Shown here piece after piece: positions 40,896-53,109 of a stretch of DNA of 64,000 nt; the stretch's first letter is position 1; the number at the start of each line of letters is the position of its first letter. The DNA comes from Nymphaea colorata. Taxonomy: Eukaryota; Streptophyta; Magnoliopsida; Nymphaeales; Nymphaeaceae. The DNA lies in the NCBI RefSeq assembly GCF_008831285.2, contig NC_045145.1, positions 6,508,802 through 6,572,801 of the forward strand. Direction: 5' to 3'. A program made the translations under genes and the position numbers. Below the pieces are notes generated by a model that saw only the letters and a list, made by a program, of their open reading frames with translations, did no database searches and had not been told where the DNA came from.

Positions 40896-42590
40896 GTTAG
40901 ATCAGTATTTGTGAAAATGGACATATTCTCAGTGTTGAATTTCATAATCCTGTCATCAAAACTATGCTGGCAAAATGTTCCAACTTTTTGTTGTAAATGT
41001 GATGTATGTGCAACTAGAAGATTGTCCATGTTACAAACTTTCTTTACGTCAACAACATCTGCAACTGCTCCATTAAATAAATGGTCAGTGTCATGATAGC
41101 CCCTAGTCATGGTAGCTCCTCGGATCCTTTTCATCTTATCACACACAGGTGCTCTCTTATTGCCTGACCATTCGGGTAGTGCGTCATCAGGAAACCTGTC
41201 CCAAGCCTACCTTTATATTAAAACTGCTAAGATTTAACACAAATGGGTTTGACGTAGTGGCTCTTTCAATGGAAAGCAGATAAATACCTACGGTTGGATT
41301 TTTATGAACATTTCTCTCTGCATAAACCAAAGCAGGAAATAAGTTTCTTATATCAAACTAAGAAATGTATTTCTGGAAATCTGGAAATATGTTTCTTAAA
41401 AATCAAACACAGAAATATATTTCTGGAAATATATTTCTCAGTTATCACACACTTTGATGGGAATCGGAAATATTTTTCTCATTCTCTTTTTCCAGAAAAT
41501 ATATTTCCAGAAATATATTTCCAATTCCATAATTCCATGCCATCAAACGGCCCCTAAAACTTTGTTTCCCAAAATTGCTTTTTCTCTTCCCAAAGTTTCT
41601 TTCCCTCTTTTCTAAAACTCTCTCCTGTCAAAATCTTGTTTTTTTTCATGGAGGGGATAGGGCAGGAGCTAATATGCAGCCGATCTCTGTTTCGAAATCT
41701 TTTGGCGTCAACTATTTGTCCCAAAGTAGGAGATGGGGGTAAATCGAGACACCGAATGCAGCCTTGGAGCTTTGGGGGAGAAGGAAAGTTTCAGCCTTTG
41801 CTCAGGTGGGTGGGCTTTCTTCTCGCTCAATCAAAACTTCACTCTTTTTCTTAATTTTTTTTCTCTCATACACAAAATTCTCTTTTTTTTAAATCACCTT
41901 TTCTCTTCCCAAAATTTTTCTCTTCTCCTAAATTATCTCTTTTGAAAATTACAGCTTTTTCTCTCTCGAAAGCTTTTTTTCTCTCTTGGACCTCTTGAAC
42001 TCTAAAGTTAGGTCTCAACTCAAATTTGTAATAGACATTTTGGGATAGTACTTGGATCATTAATAAGAACTCATATCTGTATTAGACATGAATCGTAACA
42101 TTAAATATCTGATCGAACCAAAGGTTGGATTGAAATCAAATTGGATCTTTAGGGCTACCTCCTAACTCATTTAACTTTAGAGACTGGATCCTGATTATGC
42201 AGAGTCTAGTTGCATCATGATAACTTAGGCTCGTTTCTACATGGACCAATGATGAACTGGGATAGGAACTAAGTCGCATTTGTCAAGCTCTCCTAGTTCA
42301 TGAACTCTCATTATGATGGTCCAATTACATTTCAAAATTGCATATTTTTCAAAAAAGGACATGTTTGCTTCTATTAGGATCAAGACGATCCCTAATTCTA
42401 GCTCTTAGATCATAAAATATAGTCCTTGGTCTGATTATCCCTAGCAAAAGCACCAACAATAGTAGTACCTTGTATCGCACAGACAGGTCGGGTCCTCATC
42501 TCTCATGGACTCCAGTGTGAGCTAACGAAAGTGAGTGTAAGTGCATTTCCCCCGTTGACAGTTTATATGCAATAATTCTGCATGCAAACA

Positions 42591-44035
42591 TGGTTCCATC
42601 TATGGTAAAAATATTACAGTCCAATATAGGTTGGACTAAAAGACCAGGAACTTCTTGTCATTGCAAGAGAGCATGCACTTCAGAAGATGAATGTTGAAGT
42701 TTTTCAACAAGCTGCTCAAATGCCATTCAAATAAATGAGTCACCATGCTTTTCAATAAATGAGCTGAGCTTGAGAAAGATAAAACTAGTCACCTCCTCTA
42801 TAGTTGTGTTCACCCATTCCACTCCTCAAACTATGTGATATTACAATAATTGTTTTTTAACTCTTTTTCCAAAACATTACAAGGCAAGCTTTAATGAAAG
42901 GATACCTTGTGCGACATACCTTTAGTGATGACCAGAAGTTTTTGAAGAGAACTAACTGCCTCTTCAAATAGAAGAGGAGAAGAAGAATGCAGCAGTAAAG
43001 CAGGGGAGGTGAATGAGTGCCAGAAGAACTACTATGGGGCATGCATGAACTTAAGCATTATAGAATAGGATAGGGAGGATGATGGAGATGAAATGGAACC
43101 ACAATCTGAATGCGGTGTGACTAAGAGGGAAGGAGTAGAGTTGAATGGGGAGGGAAACAGATGCATTGAGGAGGCTAGAGAGACAAACAATAAAGAGGGA
43201 AACGGGGGAACGATAGAAAGATAGGGAGGTTAAGGGATGAAGGGGGAAATGCAGCAAATATGTTCATGCATCAAACAAGAAAATGGAATGGGAGGGAGAA
43301 GCATAAGAGAGAGAATAAGAAGCAAACTGAAAAGAAAAAACTGGTGAGAATCAAGGAAAGGATCTTTGAGACAGTCTAGATAAGAGAGGTTGGCACCCCA
43401 AGCCATATAAGCACCCAGGCATTAATGTTTCCAGGGAAAGCGCTAAAGTCCATCTTGGTAGCGACAGCAACCATAAGACTGAGGACATCTCTATGGGGAT
43501 GCATATGAAACCAGGTGGACGGAACTCAATTGCTTCCATTCAAGGGAAGGGGGGGAGAGAGAAATGGACTTCTTGGTGGGAAGGTTGGCAAGCAAGGTGG
43601 GCTCCTTCTTCTTAAGGAGTTCAAGAACACTATGTCTTGACTTGCTCAGAGTCCCCCTTCTCCTTCATCGTCCTCCCCACCAGCTTACTCCTCCTCGACA
43701 ACTGTGAACATACACCTTCAAGTCCTCTGCCACTACCTGTTATTGAAAAACCAATCATCTATTGGGTGTACTATGAGAGAAAGAGAGAGAGGGAGCAGAA
43801 AAGATGAAGTCAACATTGCAAAATAAATGCTCACTTCTAACAAGGATGAAAGATAATTGAACAGACAGCCCGTAAATGATAAGTGAGGAAGGAATCGAGC
43901 TCCAAGACATGCCAGCAGAACCGTGACATGAAGCTCATCCACCAACTACAACGTAGCACAGATACTCGGCAAGCAAGACAAAAACCAAATCAGAATCCGA
44001 ACGTGGGGACGAAGAAGTAGGCAACACAAAGGAAA
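42591..44035. other. Purine-rich stretch without recognised genes
   Basis: 43050-43380 is strongly purine-rich on the plus strand (gagggaa-type words). Minus-strand ORFs at 43351-43945 have no recognised domain. It may be the 3' end of the copia chimera to the right. Confidence 0.35.
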
Positions 44036-44602
44036 CATTGGGTTCCATCGAGAACAGAGAGGCGAGTGATGGAGGCCATCAGCGTAGACGCAGGCTAACA
44101 CCGAGAATGTTGCGATGTGAGAGGAGATGAATCATTTGCCTGTGCTGCGACAAAAAACAGACCCCGAGAAGTACATTGTGCCTCAATGCCAAAGAAAGAA
44201 TGCAAAGAGCCAAGATCCTTAAAAGGAAAACGAGCAGCCAACTTAGAAATGAAGGCATAAAAAGGGTGGTGAGGAACTGGTGGGAGATGGAGAAATAGCA
44301 GGTCCGGGTGGCGGTGAAGGTGGGGAGGCAGTCGGGAGGGCAATACTTGTGGAATCTGTATGGTCCTCTAGAGATGTTACGGAGGATATCATAGTAGTAG
44401 GGGCAGGTAGAGAAATGTATACCTGTAGGTTGGGCTTAGATGAGTATGGAGCTGAGCCAGGGGAGGGTGTAACTGTTTTAAAGGGAAAATCTCCTTCATC
44501 AAACAACACGTTCTTGTTCACCAAAATTTTTTGAGTTTTTCTGTCATAGCATAACCTTTGTGCTGATTGTTGTAACCCAAGAAAACTCTGGAGAAAAAGC
44601 AT

Positions 44603-45218
44603 TCACTTTTTGTAAACACATTTCATGGATTGAAATTGTAGCTTGTGATCATTATAGGGTCTGACACAAGGAAAGCAAGTACACCCAAACACATTCATAA
44701 GTTTGTAATCAGGTGGCCGTTTAAACAATCTTGGTGTATAGAGATGGTATTCTGTTGGTAAGATAAACAGCTGTAGAGAATGCAAAGTCCCAAAAACATT
44801 GTGGTATACCAGCATGAGCAAGCAGTGTAAGGGTGGTTTCATCCACATGCCGATGTTTTCATTCCACACATCCATTTTGTTCATGAGTATATGAACACAA
44901 AACTCTATGTTCAATCCCTTGAGTTTTTAGGTAAGAGTTCAATGGTCGATATTTCACACCCCAATCACTTTGGAAAGACTTAATCATGGCATCAAATTTA
45001 TTTTCAACTTGCTTCTTGAATGACTGAAAAACTGACATCACATCAGATTTATTTTTTAGAATAAATATCCATATATAGCAAGAAGAGACATCCACAAAGA
45101 TAACATAACATTTGCAGCCCGAGTCAACTTTATTTCTTATAATAAATATCCATATGTAGCGAGAAGAGACATCCACAAAGATAACATAATATTTGTAGCC
45201 ATAGATAGAGTCAACTAG
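44603..45218 (-). pseudogene. Copia integrase with internal 81-bp tandem duplication (broken)
   Basis: ORF 45176-44859 contains the integrase core end (KSFQSDWGVKYRPLNSY, catalytic Asp; SYTHEQNGCVE, catalytic Glu). The upstream stretch encoding VDVSS-YIWIFI--KNK is present twice, at 45061-45141 and 45142-45218, an 81-bp (27-codon) in-frame duplication. The frame then continues in ORF 44914-44603 with the typical post-core sequence. Confidence 0.75.
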
Positions 45219-45693
45219 CGCAAGCCCTCAAACATTAGAAAATATCAAATCAAGAGTCTTTCCATAGTATCTGCAAACAAATCAAAAGGAAGAGCATGAC
45301 TCTTTTCTAATTGACATGCTTCATAAAGCTTATGAGAATGTACATGATGTATAGGTAATCCCAATTTAGACAAAACATGACTAACTATGTCAATTGAAGG
45401 ATGTTCCAACCAACTATGCCAAGCTTCTATGATAGTTCTCTCTCCAACTAGGACTGTTGGTGTGTATGACGTCTTGTGTAGCTTTGCACAATAAAACCCA
45501 TCCTTAATTTTTCAATGAAGAAGATTTTGTGATCCTTAACAATACATTTGTCATAGTGAAACTCAAATATCGGATTTGCTGAAAGGTAGACCGCGTTGAC
45601 ATTATGACAAAGAAGAGTGGGCATACATGGAGAAGTAATTATGTTAGAGAGAGGACTTCGGTGACAGCAAACGAAAGAGCATGATACTCGGCC

Positions 45694-47223
45694 TCACTGC
45701 CAGAATGAGCAACAGTGGTTTGCTTTCAAGCAGACCATGAAAGAAGCCAACAGCCAAAGAAGACTGCAAAAACCCCCAGTAGACTTGCGATCATTAATAC
45801 TTTCAACCCCGTCAGCGTCGGAATAAGCCATCAAGTCTAAGGTAATAGATAGACGAAATAGAAGTTCATATCCAAGCATGTGCTTGATATATTGAAAAAA
45901 ATGTTAACCGCTACCCAATGTGAATATGAGGAGCATGCATGGATTGACAAACTTTATTCGCCACACAAAAGAGATCAAGCCGAGTGAGCGTGAGATACTG
46001 GAGTGCACCGATGGCTTGGCGATAGGGAGTAGGATCTGCCAGCAGTTTTCCATCGAGAGCAGAGAAGCAAGTGCTAGAGGTCATCGACATAGACACATGC
46101 TTAACATTGAGCATGTTGTGATGCGAGAGGAGATCAATCATATACTTGTGTTGCGACAAAAACAGAGCCCGACGATTACGTTGCAACTCAATGCCCAAGA
46201 AATAATGCAAAGAGTCAAGATCCTTCAGAGGAGAACGAGCAGCCAACTTAGAAATGAAGGCATCCACCATAGTAATTAAGTTGTCGGTTATTATTATGTC
46301 ATCGACATAGACAAGGTGATAAACTAGGATACCCTGCCTATCATAAACAAAGGGTAAAGTATCAATTTTTGAACCAGTGAACTCAAGAGCCTCCAGAAAC
46401 ATAGTGAGTTTAACCATGCCTATGGAGTTTCTTTATGGCCATAAATTGCTTTATGAAAATGGCACACATAGTCAAGACGTTGAGGATCAACATAGCCCTT
46501 TGGTTGCGACATATAAACAACTTCAGATAAGTCAGCATGAAGGAAAACATTTTTGATGTCCACCTACTTAATAGGTCAATTTCCACTAAAAGCAATTGTG
46601 AGCACAAGGTGAATAGAGGTATGCTTTACCACAAGACTAAAATTTCAAAGTAGTTAATACCTGCCTCCTGAGTGAACCTCTTGACAACTAAACAGGCCTT
46701 GTAGCGGTCAATAGTGCCATCAAGTTTTCATTTGATTTTGTAAATCCGGTCAATAAGATTATAATCAAGAGGAGGGACCAGCATCCAAGTTTGGTTTTGA
46801 AGGAGAGCGTGAAATTCATGGTCCACAGTTTGACACTCAGAGTTGTGCTTTATGGCTTGGGAAAAAATAGGTAGGCTCGGTTCTTGATCTAGGTAAGAAA
46901 CAAGAGCAGTGAGAATTGGGTGTAAGGATGAGATATAGGTTTTGGGTTTAAGAGATCCGGTGTGGGATTGGGTGACCATAGGATGAGTTTGAGTGCTTAA
47001 GGAAGATGGTGGTGGGGAACTGGTGGGAGAGGGAGAAATAGCTAGTTCGGGTGGCGGCGAAGGTAGGAAGGTAGCCGGGAGGGAAATACTAGTGGAATCT
47101 ATAGGGTCCTCTAGAGGTGTTACGGAGGATATCATAGTAGTAGGGGCTGGTAGAGGAATGTATACTTATAGGTTGGGGTTAGATAAGTATAGAACTGAAC
47201 CAGGGGAGGGTGTAACCGTTTAA
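45694..47223 (-). pseudogene. Copia RT and RNase H of copy A (broken)
   Basis: It begins with the Ser/Pro-rich linker and the RT entry (ECQTVDHEFHALLQNQTWML, about 46870-46780). ORF 46417-45911 contains LVYVDDIIIT (active site) and SLHYFLGIEL. ORF 45879-45694 contains AYSDADG and DRKSTGG, the start of copia RNase H. Frameshifts near 46600 and 45900. Confidence 0.8.
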
Positions 47224-47286
47224 AAGGGAAAATTTCTTTCATCAAACACCATGTTCTTATTTACCAAAATTTTTCAAGTTTGTCTG

Positions 47287-48262
47287 TCATAGCATAAGTA
47301 ACCTTTGTGTTAAATGGACTTGTGGTGTCTCTTCTTTAAGAAGTCGACATTCTTTGCAATCAAGTGTGTTGTCCTTGGTGTCTACAAGCTTGGCATGTGA
47401 TGCGGCAGTTTGCAATGACATGGCCTCGATTACCCCAACCATAACGCACAACTTGTCGACATGCTCCAACTCACCCTTGAATCTGTTTTTTTATCACCTT
47501 GGCCCCTTTGATTAAATGACCTGCTTGTGTTGATCTTATTTAGTTGTTGGAGGTAATATGCAGTATTAGCGATGGGCACAACTTCTATTTCTTTTTTATT
47601 AGTTTCCAATTCAGCTTCATGAACAAGACAGCTCGTCAAGTCTGATTTGTTCAACTCTGGTGTTCAACGATGTTCTCAAGGCTTCATACTCATGGGCTAG
47701 TAAACTAGCAAGAATATATGATATGAGATCATCTTCTTCCACTGGGTTTGATGTCAGTGTCAACTGGTGGGCGATGTCTTTTGCTTTGCAGAAATAAGCA
47801 GCAATAGAGCCTACTCCTTTCTTCATATTTTACAGTTGAGAACAAAAGCATTCAATTCGAGATCGAGAGTGGGCTGCATGCATGCGTCCCAATGCACTTC
47901 AGACTTCATGAGATGTCCTTAGACCAATGATTTGATTATGCATCACATCGGTTAATGAAGATATGAGTCACCCAAGGAGCAATGGGTCCATATTTTTTCA
48001 TTCTATATATGCTGGATTTAATTATGTTTCTTTGTCTTTGATGGTAGGGAGAAATTTTTCAAGGCACTTGTTGGTGCCATCGGCATATCTCAACAATCTA
48101 TAACTCTTGAGGAGGAGAATGAATTGAGATTCCCATAGTAAATAGTTGTTTGTAGACAACTTCACAACAAGAAAATGTTAAAGTCTCGTTGGGGCTGGAA
48201 GGACAGAGAGAGAACTAAATATCGACCGTGTCAAGTGAGAACCAGCACCATTTTTGTTCGCC
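47287..48262 (-). pseudogene. Copia gag of copy A (broken)
   Basis: An ATG at 48262 opens a gag-like frame: 'YLLWESQF' near 48140, then 47826-47617 (VGSIAAYFCKAKDIAHQL, UBN2-type gag) and 47654-47430. A stop-free frame is not maintained. It continues to about 47290, where it is fused to the integrase-RT linker. Confidence 0.75.
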
Positions 48263-48577
48263 ATGGTAAAAATAAGAGTAGCAGTAGCACAATCCTTAAA
48301 GAATCAACTGGATGCTTCGATACCGTATAAAGTTTTACACATAGATGAACATAAATAGAATAGAAGACAAGATTTAATGTGGTCCAACTCTTGGAAGAGT
48401 CAGCATCCACGGTGGAGAAAATACTTTTTCATTCTCTCAACCATAATCGTGAGATTGAGAGGTCTCATTTAAATACATTTATTGCTTTATGTTTGGATTA
48501 GTTTCTAGCTTTATCAGATTTATAGTGGCCAAACTTGTGGGGATTAAGTCTCCTTCATTTTGATCCATTTGGAATTG

Positions 48578-48937
48578 AGTAAGTTGACTAGTGGCTCCAG
48601 TGTTCAAGAGATGAAGTAGCGACTGTCCCCTGTGGAAAACAGCAAAGCAAGAAGAAAAAGAATAAGAGCATAGACTGTTTCAAGGGTTTCCTTCTAAGGG
48701 GCCTGCTTAGGGTAATCAACAAGGGATTAAAACCCTAACACAAAGACTTGCTGGGCATAAATAGGCCAGCCCCTTAGGTTTCCCCAAAGCCCAGTGGGCG
48801 GTTAGCATGAGAAAGTTTTTAGGAAAAAAGCTAGATAAAGATGAAACTTTATCTAGTGGTAAGGTTGTTGAGTAAATCTCGTAATTACAAGGCAGTTACG
48901 AGATATCCGGATAGGGCTCAGTGGCCACTATCCAACA
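48578..48937 (-). repeat. 3' LTR, end-truncated
   Basis: Matches 54759-55143 almost throughout, including 'ggtttccttctaaggggcctgcttagggtaatcaac' and the terminal 'ggccactatccaaca'. Similarity starts abruptly at 'gtaagttgac' (48579), so the outer ~55 bp are lost. Confidence 0.88.
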
Positions 48938-49249
48938 TTTCCCACTTAACCATGAGACTGCCAGTTGCTTTCACTATGTGTGGGTTTTCTTTATTTAAAT
49001 AGTTACGTGGTTTTCCATAATTGGTTTTTCCGTCGTAACTTTGTTCAAGATTTACATCGAGGTTTTCCATTCAAGGGTTTTTCCTTCGTAAACTTTCAAA
49101 TATATTTTAACTCCGTATGGGCTACATGCTTTGAAAATAAGTCTTCAAATATTTCCTTAGTTAAAGGATCAGCTACCATATCATTGGTAGGCAAATAATC
49201 AACCGATATTTCATTTTTCTCGATCATTTCATGAACATAATGGTATTTC

Positions 49250-50500
49250 ACCATTATATGTTTACTTTTGAGCTAACAACTTCATTCTTCATAAGAGATA
49301 TCATTGCCTGATTATCACAGAATAGATGAACTAGTTCATGATTAAGATTTAATTTCAAGTCTTTCAAGAACAGATTTATCCAGACAACAAAGATAGTTGC
49401 AACATTATATGTAGCATACTCTGCTTCCTGTGTGTGCTAAGCAACATATCCCTGTTTCTTACAAGATCAGGCTATCGCTCCACCTCCAAAAAAGAATATA
49501 TATACAGACGTATACTTACTATCGTCTTTGCATCTTACAAATTCTGTATCGGAATAGCCAACTAAAGTTAGCTTATTGTCTTTAGGCCTTTTGTTCATTT
49601 AATGTATCGAAAAATCCTTTAACTACTTGTCAGTTAGGCCATCCAAGATTACTTTGATAACGACTCACCAGACTGGTAGAAAAGCTTATGTCTGGTCTGG
49701 TACAAGGCATTAAATATATCAAACTACCAACAAATTGTGCATAAGGAACATTTAATTTTTGTTGTCCTTCACCAGGACAATCACTCCTGTTAAAGTTTGC
49801 TCCTTTAGCTATAAGAGTCTCAATTGGTTTGCAGTCTAGCATGCGAAATTTCTTTAAAATGTAATCAATATATCGTTCTTAGCTTAAACTCGAAATTCTT
49901 GAGTTTCTATCTCAAGTGATCTTTATTCCTAATGTATAGGATGCTTCACCCAAGTTGTTCATTTCGAAGTTCTTGTTCAACCAAGTCTTCGTTTTGCATA
50001 TCATGTTGTTATCATTTTATGTTAATAAGATGTCATCGACATATAATGATAAACTATAAAAAAGGCTCCCACTTTTCTAGACATATACACAGTGGTCTAG
50101 TTGATTTGCAACAAACCCAAGTTTTGTAATTGCTTTATGAAATGCAAAATACCACTTCCTAGGCGATTGTTTCAATTTATACAATGATTTATTCAAATTG
50201 TACATTTTGTCTTCTTTTCCCTTGATGATATACTCATGTGGTTTATATGGTTTCTTTTAACTCACCATTCTGGAAAGCAGTTTTCACCTGGAAAACAATT
50301 TTCACATCCATCTGATAAATAACCAAGTCATAGAACGCTGCGATAGCCAAATTATTCTAATTGATGCAAATTTTGCAACCGATGAATAGATTTCTGAGTA
50401 ATCAATTTTTTCCTTTTGGAAAAAGTCTTTCGCCACCAGTCTGGCTTTGAATTTTTCGACTGATCCGTCAGCTTTATATTTTTTCCTCAGCACCTATTTG
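49250..50500 (-). pseudogene. Copia RT and RNase H (broken)
   Basis: ORF 50493-50302 contains KARLVAKDFFQKEKIDYSEI, the copia RT entry. Near 50045-50025 the minus strand reads LYVDDIL. ORF 49842-49630 contains LDCKPIETLIAKGANF and YAQFVGSLIYLMPCTRPDIS, the end of RT. Around 49300 a 'LFCDNQAMISL'-like RNase H stretch follows. Confidence 0.8.
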
Positions 50501-50749
50501 CATCCAATGGGTTGTTTATATTAGGAAGATCTACTGATTCTCAAACTTTATTCTTTTCTATGGATTCAATTTCTTCATCCATAACATTCACCCAATCTGA
50601 CGATTCATGTGAGTTCGTCATATGTCAGATTGTCAGACATTTCGTCAATATCTGCTAAATAGCATAGCTCCTCTACAAGATATACATAATAATCATTTAA
50701 ATATGAAGGAGGAGCTCTAGGTCTTTTATGACCTGATAATGTCTAAGAT

Positions 50750-50885
50750 GACGAGGTACTTGGATCAGTTGGTTCATTACCTAACTGATATTCAGTCAGT
50801 TCATTACCAGACTGTTCCTCAAACGATTCCTGCTCAGTTGGTTCATTACCAAACTGATCTCCAGTCGGTTCATTATCAAACTACT
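50750..50885 (-). repeat. Short tandem repeat in the copia integrase-RT linker
   Basis: The word 'ttggttcattaccaaactgatctccagtc' and variants occur four times with a period of about 27-36 bases. On the coding strand it gives repeats of a GNEPTE-like acidic unit. Confidence 0.7.
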
Positions 50886-51641
50886 TCTTTGAATAAATCA
50901 GATCATCTAATATATCATTTTGATCTTCAACTGGATCAATATCTTTGTTATTGAGTTCTTCTAAGAACTTTACGTCTCTGCTTTTTATAAGTCCCATATT
51001 CGAATGATGTAATCTGTAGCCTTTGGATCCTTTTGGATATCCAATAAATACACCTTACTGATTTGTTATCTAGTTTATCCATTTTTAGATCTAGAATTTT
51101 CATTTGTGGTACAGATCACCATCTCTTCAAATGTCTCAGATCTAGTTTTGTACCAGTCCATCTCTCGTAACGAGTGGTTTGGACTGCTTAGCAGGGCACT
51201 CGATTTATTTTATACATAGTTGTTAACACAGCTTCACCCCAAAATACTTTTGGTAATTGTGCACCTGCCGACATAGATCTTACCATATTCAAGAGGGTTA
51301 TGTTACACCTCTCAGCGACACCATTCTGTTGTGGTGTCCTAGACATTGTCTTTTGCCGATTAATTTCAAGGTCTTTACAGTACTTGAGGAATTTATTAGA
51401 AGTGTATTCTCCTCCTCGATCAGACCTTACAACTTTAATATATCTCCCAAGTTTTCTCTCGACTTCAAATTTATATTCCTTGAACTTCCGACTTGTGTCT
51501 AATTAGGTAAATATAGTCAAATCTTGAGAAGTCGTCAATAAATGTTATGAAGTATAACTTGCCACTATGAGTTTGGACTCTGAAAGGTTCATAGGTATCA
51601 GTATGGATTATTTTCGATAGTTCAGTGGCCCGAATTACTTC

Positions 51642-52365
51642 TTACGGAAATGGTTTCTTTGTCATTTTTCCGTATACACACGACTTGAATTTCGCGAAAT
51701 CATTTTTTATGTCAGGTATTAAACCTTGATGTGTTTGAGTCTTCATCTTTTTTATGCTTATATGTCTTAATTTTCCATGCCATAAGTTTACATTCACACT
51801 CATTGCATAGTTGAAATAAGCAGAACTGGAAGCTTTATTCATATCATTAAATTTGAACACACCATGTTCTTTTACAAATTTTCCATCGAACATGGTCCTT
51901 CTATGTTTTCTCACTATTACCTTCCCTGGAATAAAACAAACTTCAAAACCTTTCCTAGTCAGTGCGGGAACAAACATCAGGTTCTTTCTCATGGAGGGGA
52001 CATACAAAACCTCGTTAAGAATGACACTGGTACCCCCAACATTCAGTCGATATACCACAATTCTCATGACATCACAATATGAGTTGTTTCCTATGTAAAC
52101 CTTGTGTGTTCCTGGACTCAGTTCTTCTATGTGAATCATGTCTTCCTTTGTTTTCGCAATGTGAAGAGTAGCTCATGAATCAACCCACCAACCAGTCAAA
52201 TCTCCATCTGCAAACAAACATTTTGTCACAACACAGATGACTTCTCTATCAGAGTCTCCTTGCGGCTTCCTTCTATTGTTGTTGCCCTTACCATTGTTGT
52301 CTTTCTTATTCAAGAATTTTGTCCTCCAGTTTTTCTTGATATGTCCAGGCTTTCTGCATTTGTAA
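51642..52365 (-). pseudogene. Copia zinc knuckle, protease and pre-integrase region
   Basis: The minus strand at about 52365-52320 gives CYKCRKPGHIKKNW, a CCHC knuckle whose last Cys is Trp. At about 52200-52170 it gives WWVDS followed by a stop where Gly-Ala should be (usual motif DSGA). ORF 52139-51642 continues with VYIGNNSYCDV, EVLYVPSMRKNLMFV and the pre-integrase His/Cys region (LWHGKLRHIS, CVYGKM). Confidence 0.78.
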
Positions 52366-52580
52366 CATTTTACTACAGTTGTTTGAGATTTCTTAGTACC
52401 TGTAAAATTGCCCTTAAACTTGTCATCGTTTCATTTTTTGAATTGTTTGGGTCTTACAGGTACATGACTATTAACAGGTTTTTCCTGGACTGTCATCAAT
52501 TCTACATTCTCTCTCTTGGGCCGGCATTGCTGCTGGATAGCTAGCTGTATAAGAAGCTTTTTTAAAGTCACATTATCAAA

Positions 52581-53105
52581 TTAGAGACTCAAGGCAATTA
52601 CTATATCCCAGTAAGGTGGTAGGCTGTTCAGAATGGTGCTGATCTGCCTATTGTCATATATGACATTCCCCACTACGACTTGTTCTTTAGACATGACCAA
52701 CATCTTATTAACATGGTCCACTACACTATCTGACTCTTTCATCTTATAGGAATTATACTGTTCTAATAGCAACTCTACGTGCATCGTAGTAGTGGTGTTG
52801 TATTTGGATGAGATAGTATCAAACATTTTTTTGGCCGTTGGACAATCCTCAAATACCTTGATCAGATCGTCTTCCATGAAAGCTAACTTGATGGGTTTAG
52901 CCATCAGGAAATCAGTGGTAAAGGACTCATATGTTTTTCTTTCATTGTCTGTAGGTTTGTCTCCTAAAATGGGAAAAGGCCGGTTGATTACATAAACAAG
53001 TCTTTCCAAGTTAAGGCCAACCTAATCCTACGTTTCCATACATGGAAGTTTGTCTCATTCAGTGTCTCAATCTTAGCTAACTCTGAGGCTCCCACTTTTG
53101 ATGTC
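52581..53105 (-). pseudogene. Copia gag (frameshifted)
   Basis: An ATG at 53105 opens MTSKVGASELAKIETLNETN. A frameshift near 53010 separates this from ORF 53009-52581, which holds the gag_pre/UBN2 region (DCPTAKKMFDTISSKYNTTT, MHVELLLEQYNSYKMKES). It ends near the zinc-knuckle region. Confidence 0.78.
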
Positions 53106-53109
53106 ATTT

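Larger units (their letters stand above)
38827..41556. mobile_element. TIR-bounded element carrying a histidine-kinase exon (Pack-type candidate)
   Basis: The left end reads TAGCCCGTTTGACGGGCAGG. The reverse complement of the right end reads TAGGGGCCGTTTGATGGCAT and continues GGAA, as the left does; about 18 of 22 positions agree with one gap. Both subterminal regions carry repeated 'tttccgga/atatttcc' palindromic words (38940-39000; 41360-41525). Internally, 39010-39250 is GC-rich and gene-like, and 40765-40895 is an exon of a CKI2/AHK5-like kinase. There is no transposase. The ends resemble plant hAT or MITE ends, but no 8-bp target duplication was recognised. It sits inside the LTR-like sequence 37888-42590. 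Confidence 0.45.
37888..42590 (+). mobile_element. Probable second long LTR, related to the 17-20 kb solo LTR, with an internal insertion
   Basis: 37888-37905 (GTAATCACCCCAAATTT) matches the first bases of the solo LTR at 17161. The following 'gatccaaaaccagatc / aaatccaaatcc' region resembles 17225-17300. At the other end, 'ccttggtctgattatccctagcaaaagcacc' (about 42421-42455) matches 'ccttggattgattacccccggtaaaagcgcc' (about 20025-20060), and both end in GCAAACA (42584-42590; 20162-20168). A TIR-bounded element occupies 38827-41556, leaving about 2 kb of LTR sequence. The first base pair is not a clean TG and no target duplication was found, so boundaries are approximate. Confidence 0.5.
44036..48577 (-). 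mobile_element. Chimera of two deleted Ty1/copia copies
   Basis: On the minus strand copy A runs from an LTR-like start (48577-48325) and a decayed tRNA primer site (about 48312-48325) through gag (48262-47290), then jumps directly to the integrase-RT linker (47280-46730), RT (46730-45900; YVDD at about 46310) and RNase H (45880-45570). Integrase is missing. Its RNase H then runs into copy B, which starts in the pre-integrase region (about 45570), has integrase (45200-44600) and the same Pro/Ser-rich linker (44600-44270), then lacks most of the RT and resumes at FISKLAARFPFKDLGSLHSF. The linkers of A (47135) and B (44430) are near-identical, so both belong to one family. All are non-functional. 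Confidence 0.75.

Noticed and set aside
38819-41564. 8-bp target duplication around the TIR-bounded element
   Set aside because: The flanks (ttccc before, aaactttg after) do not match, so superfamily assignment was left open.
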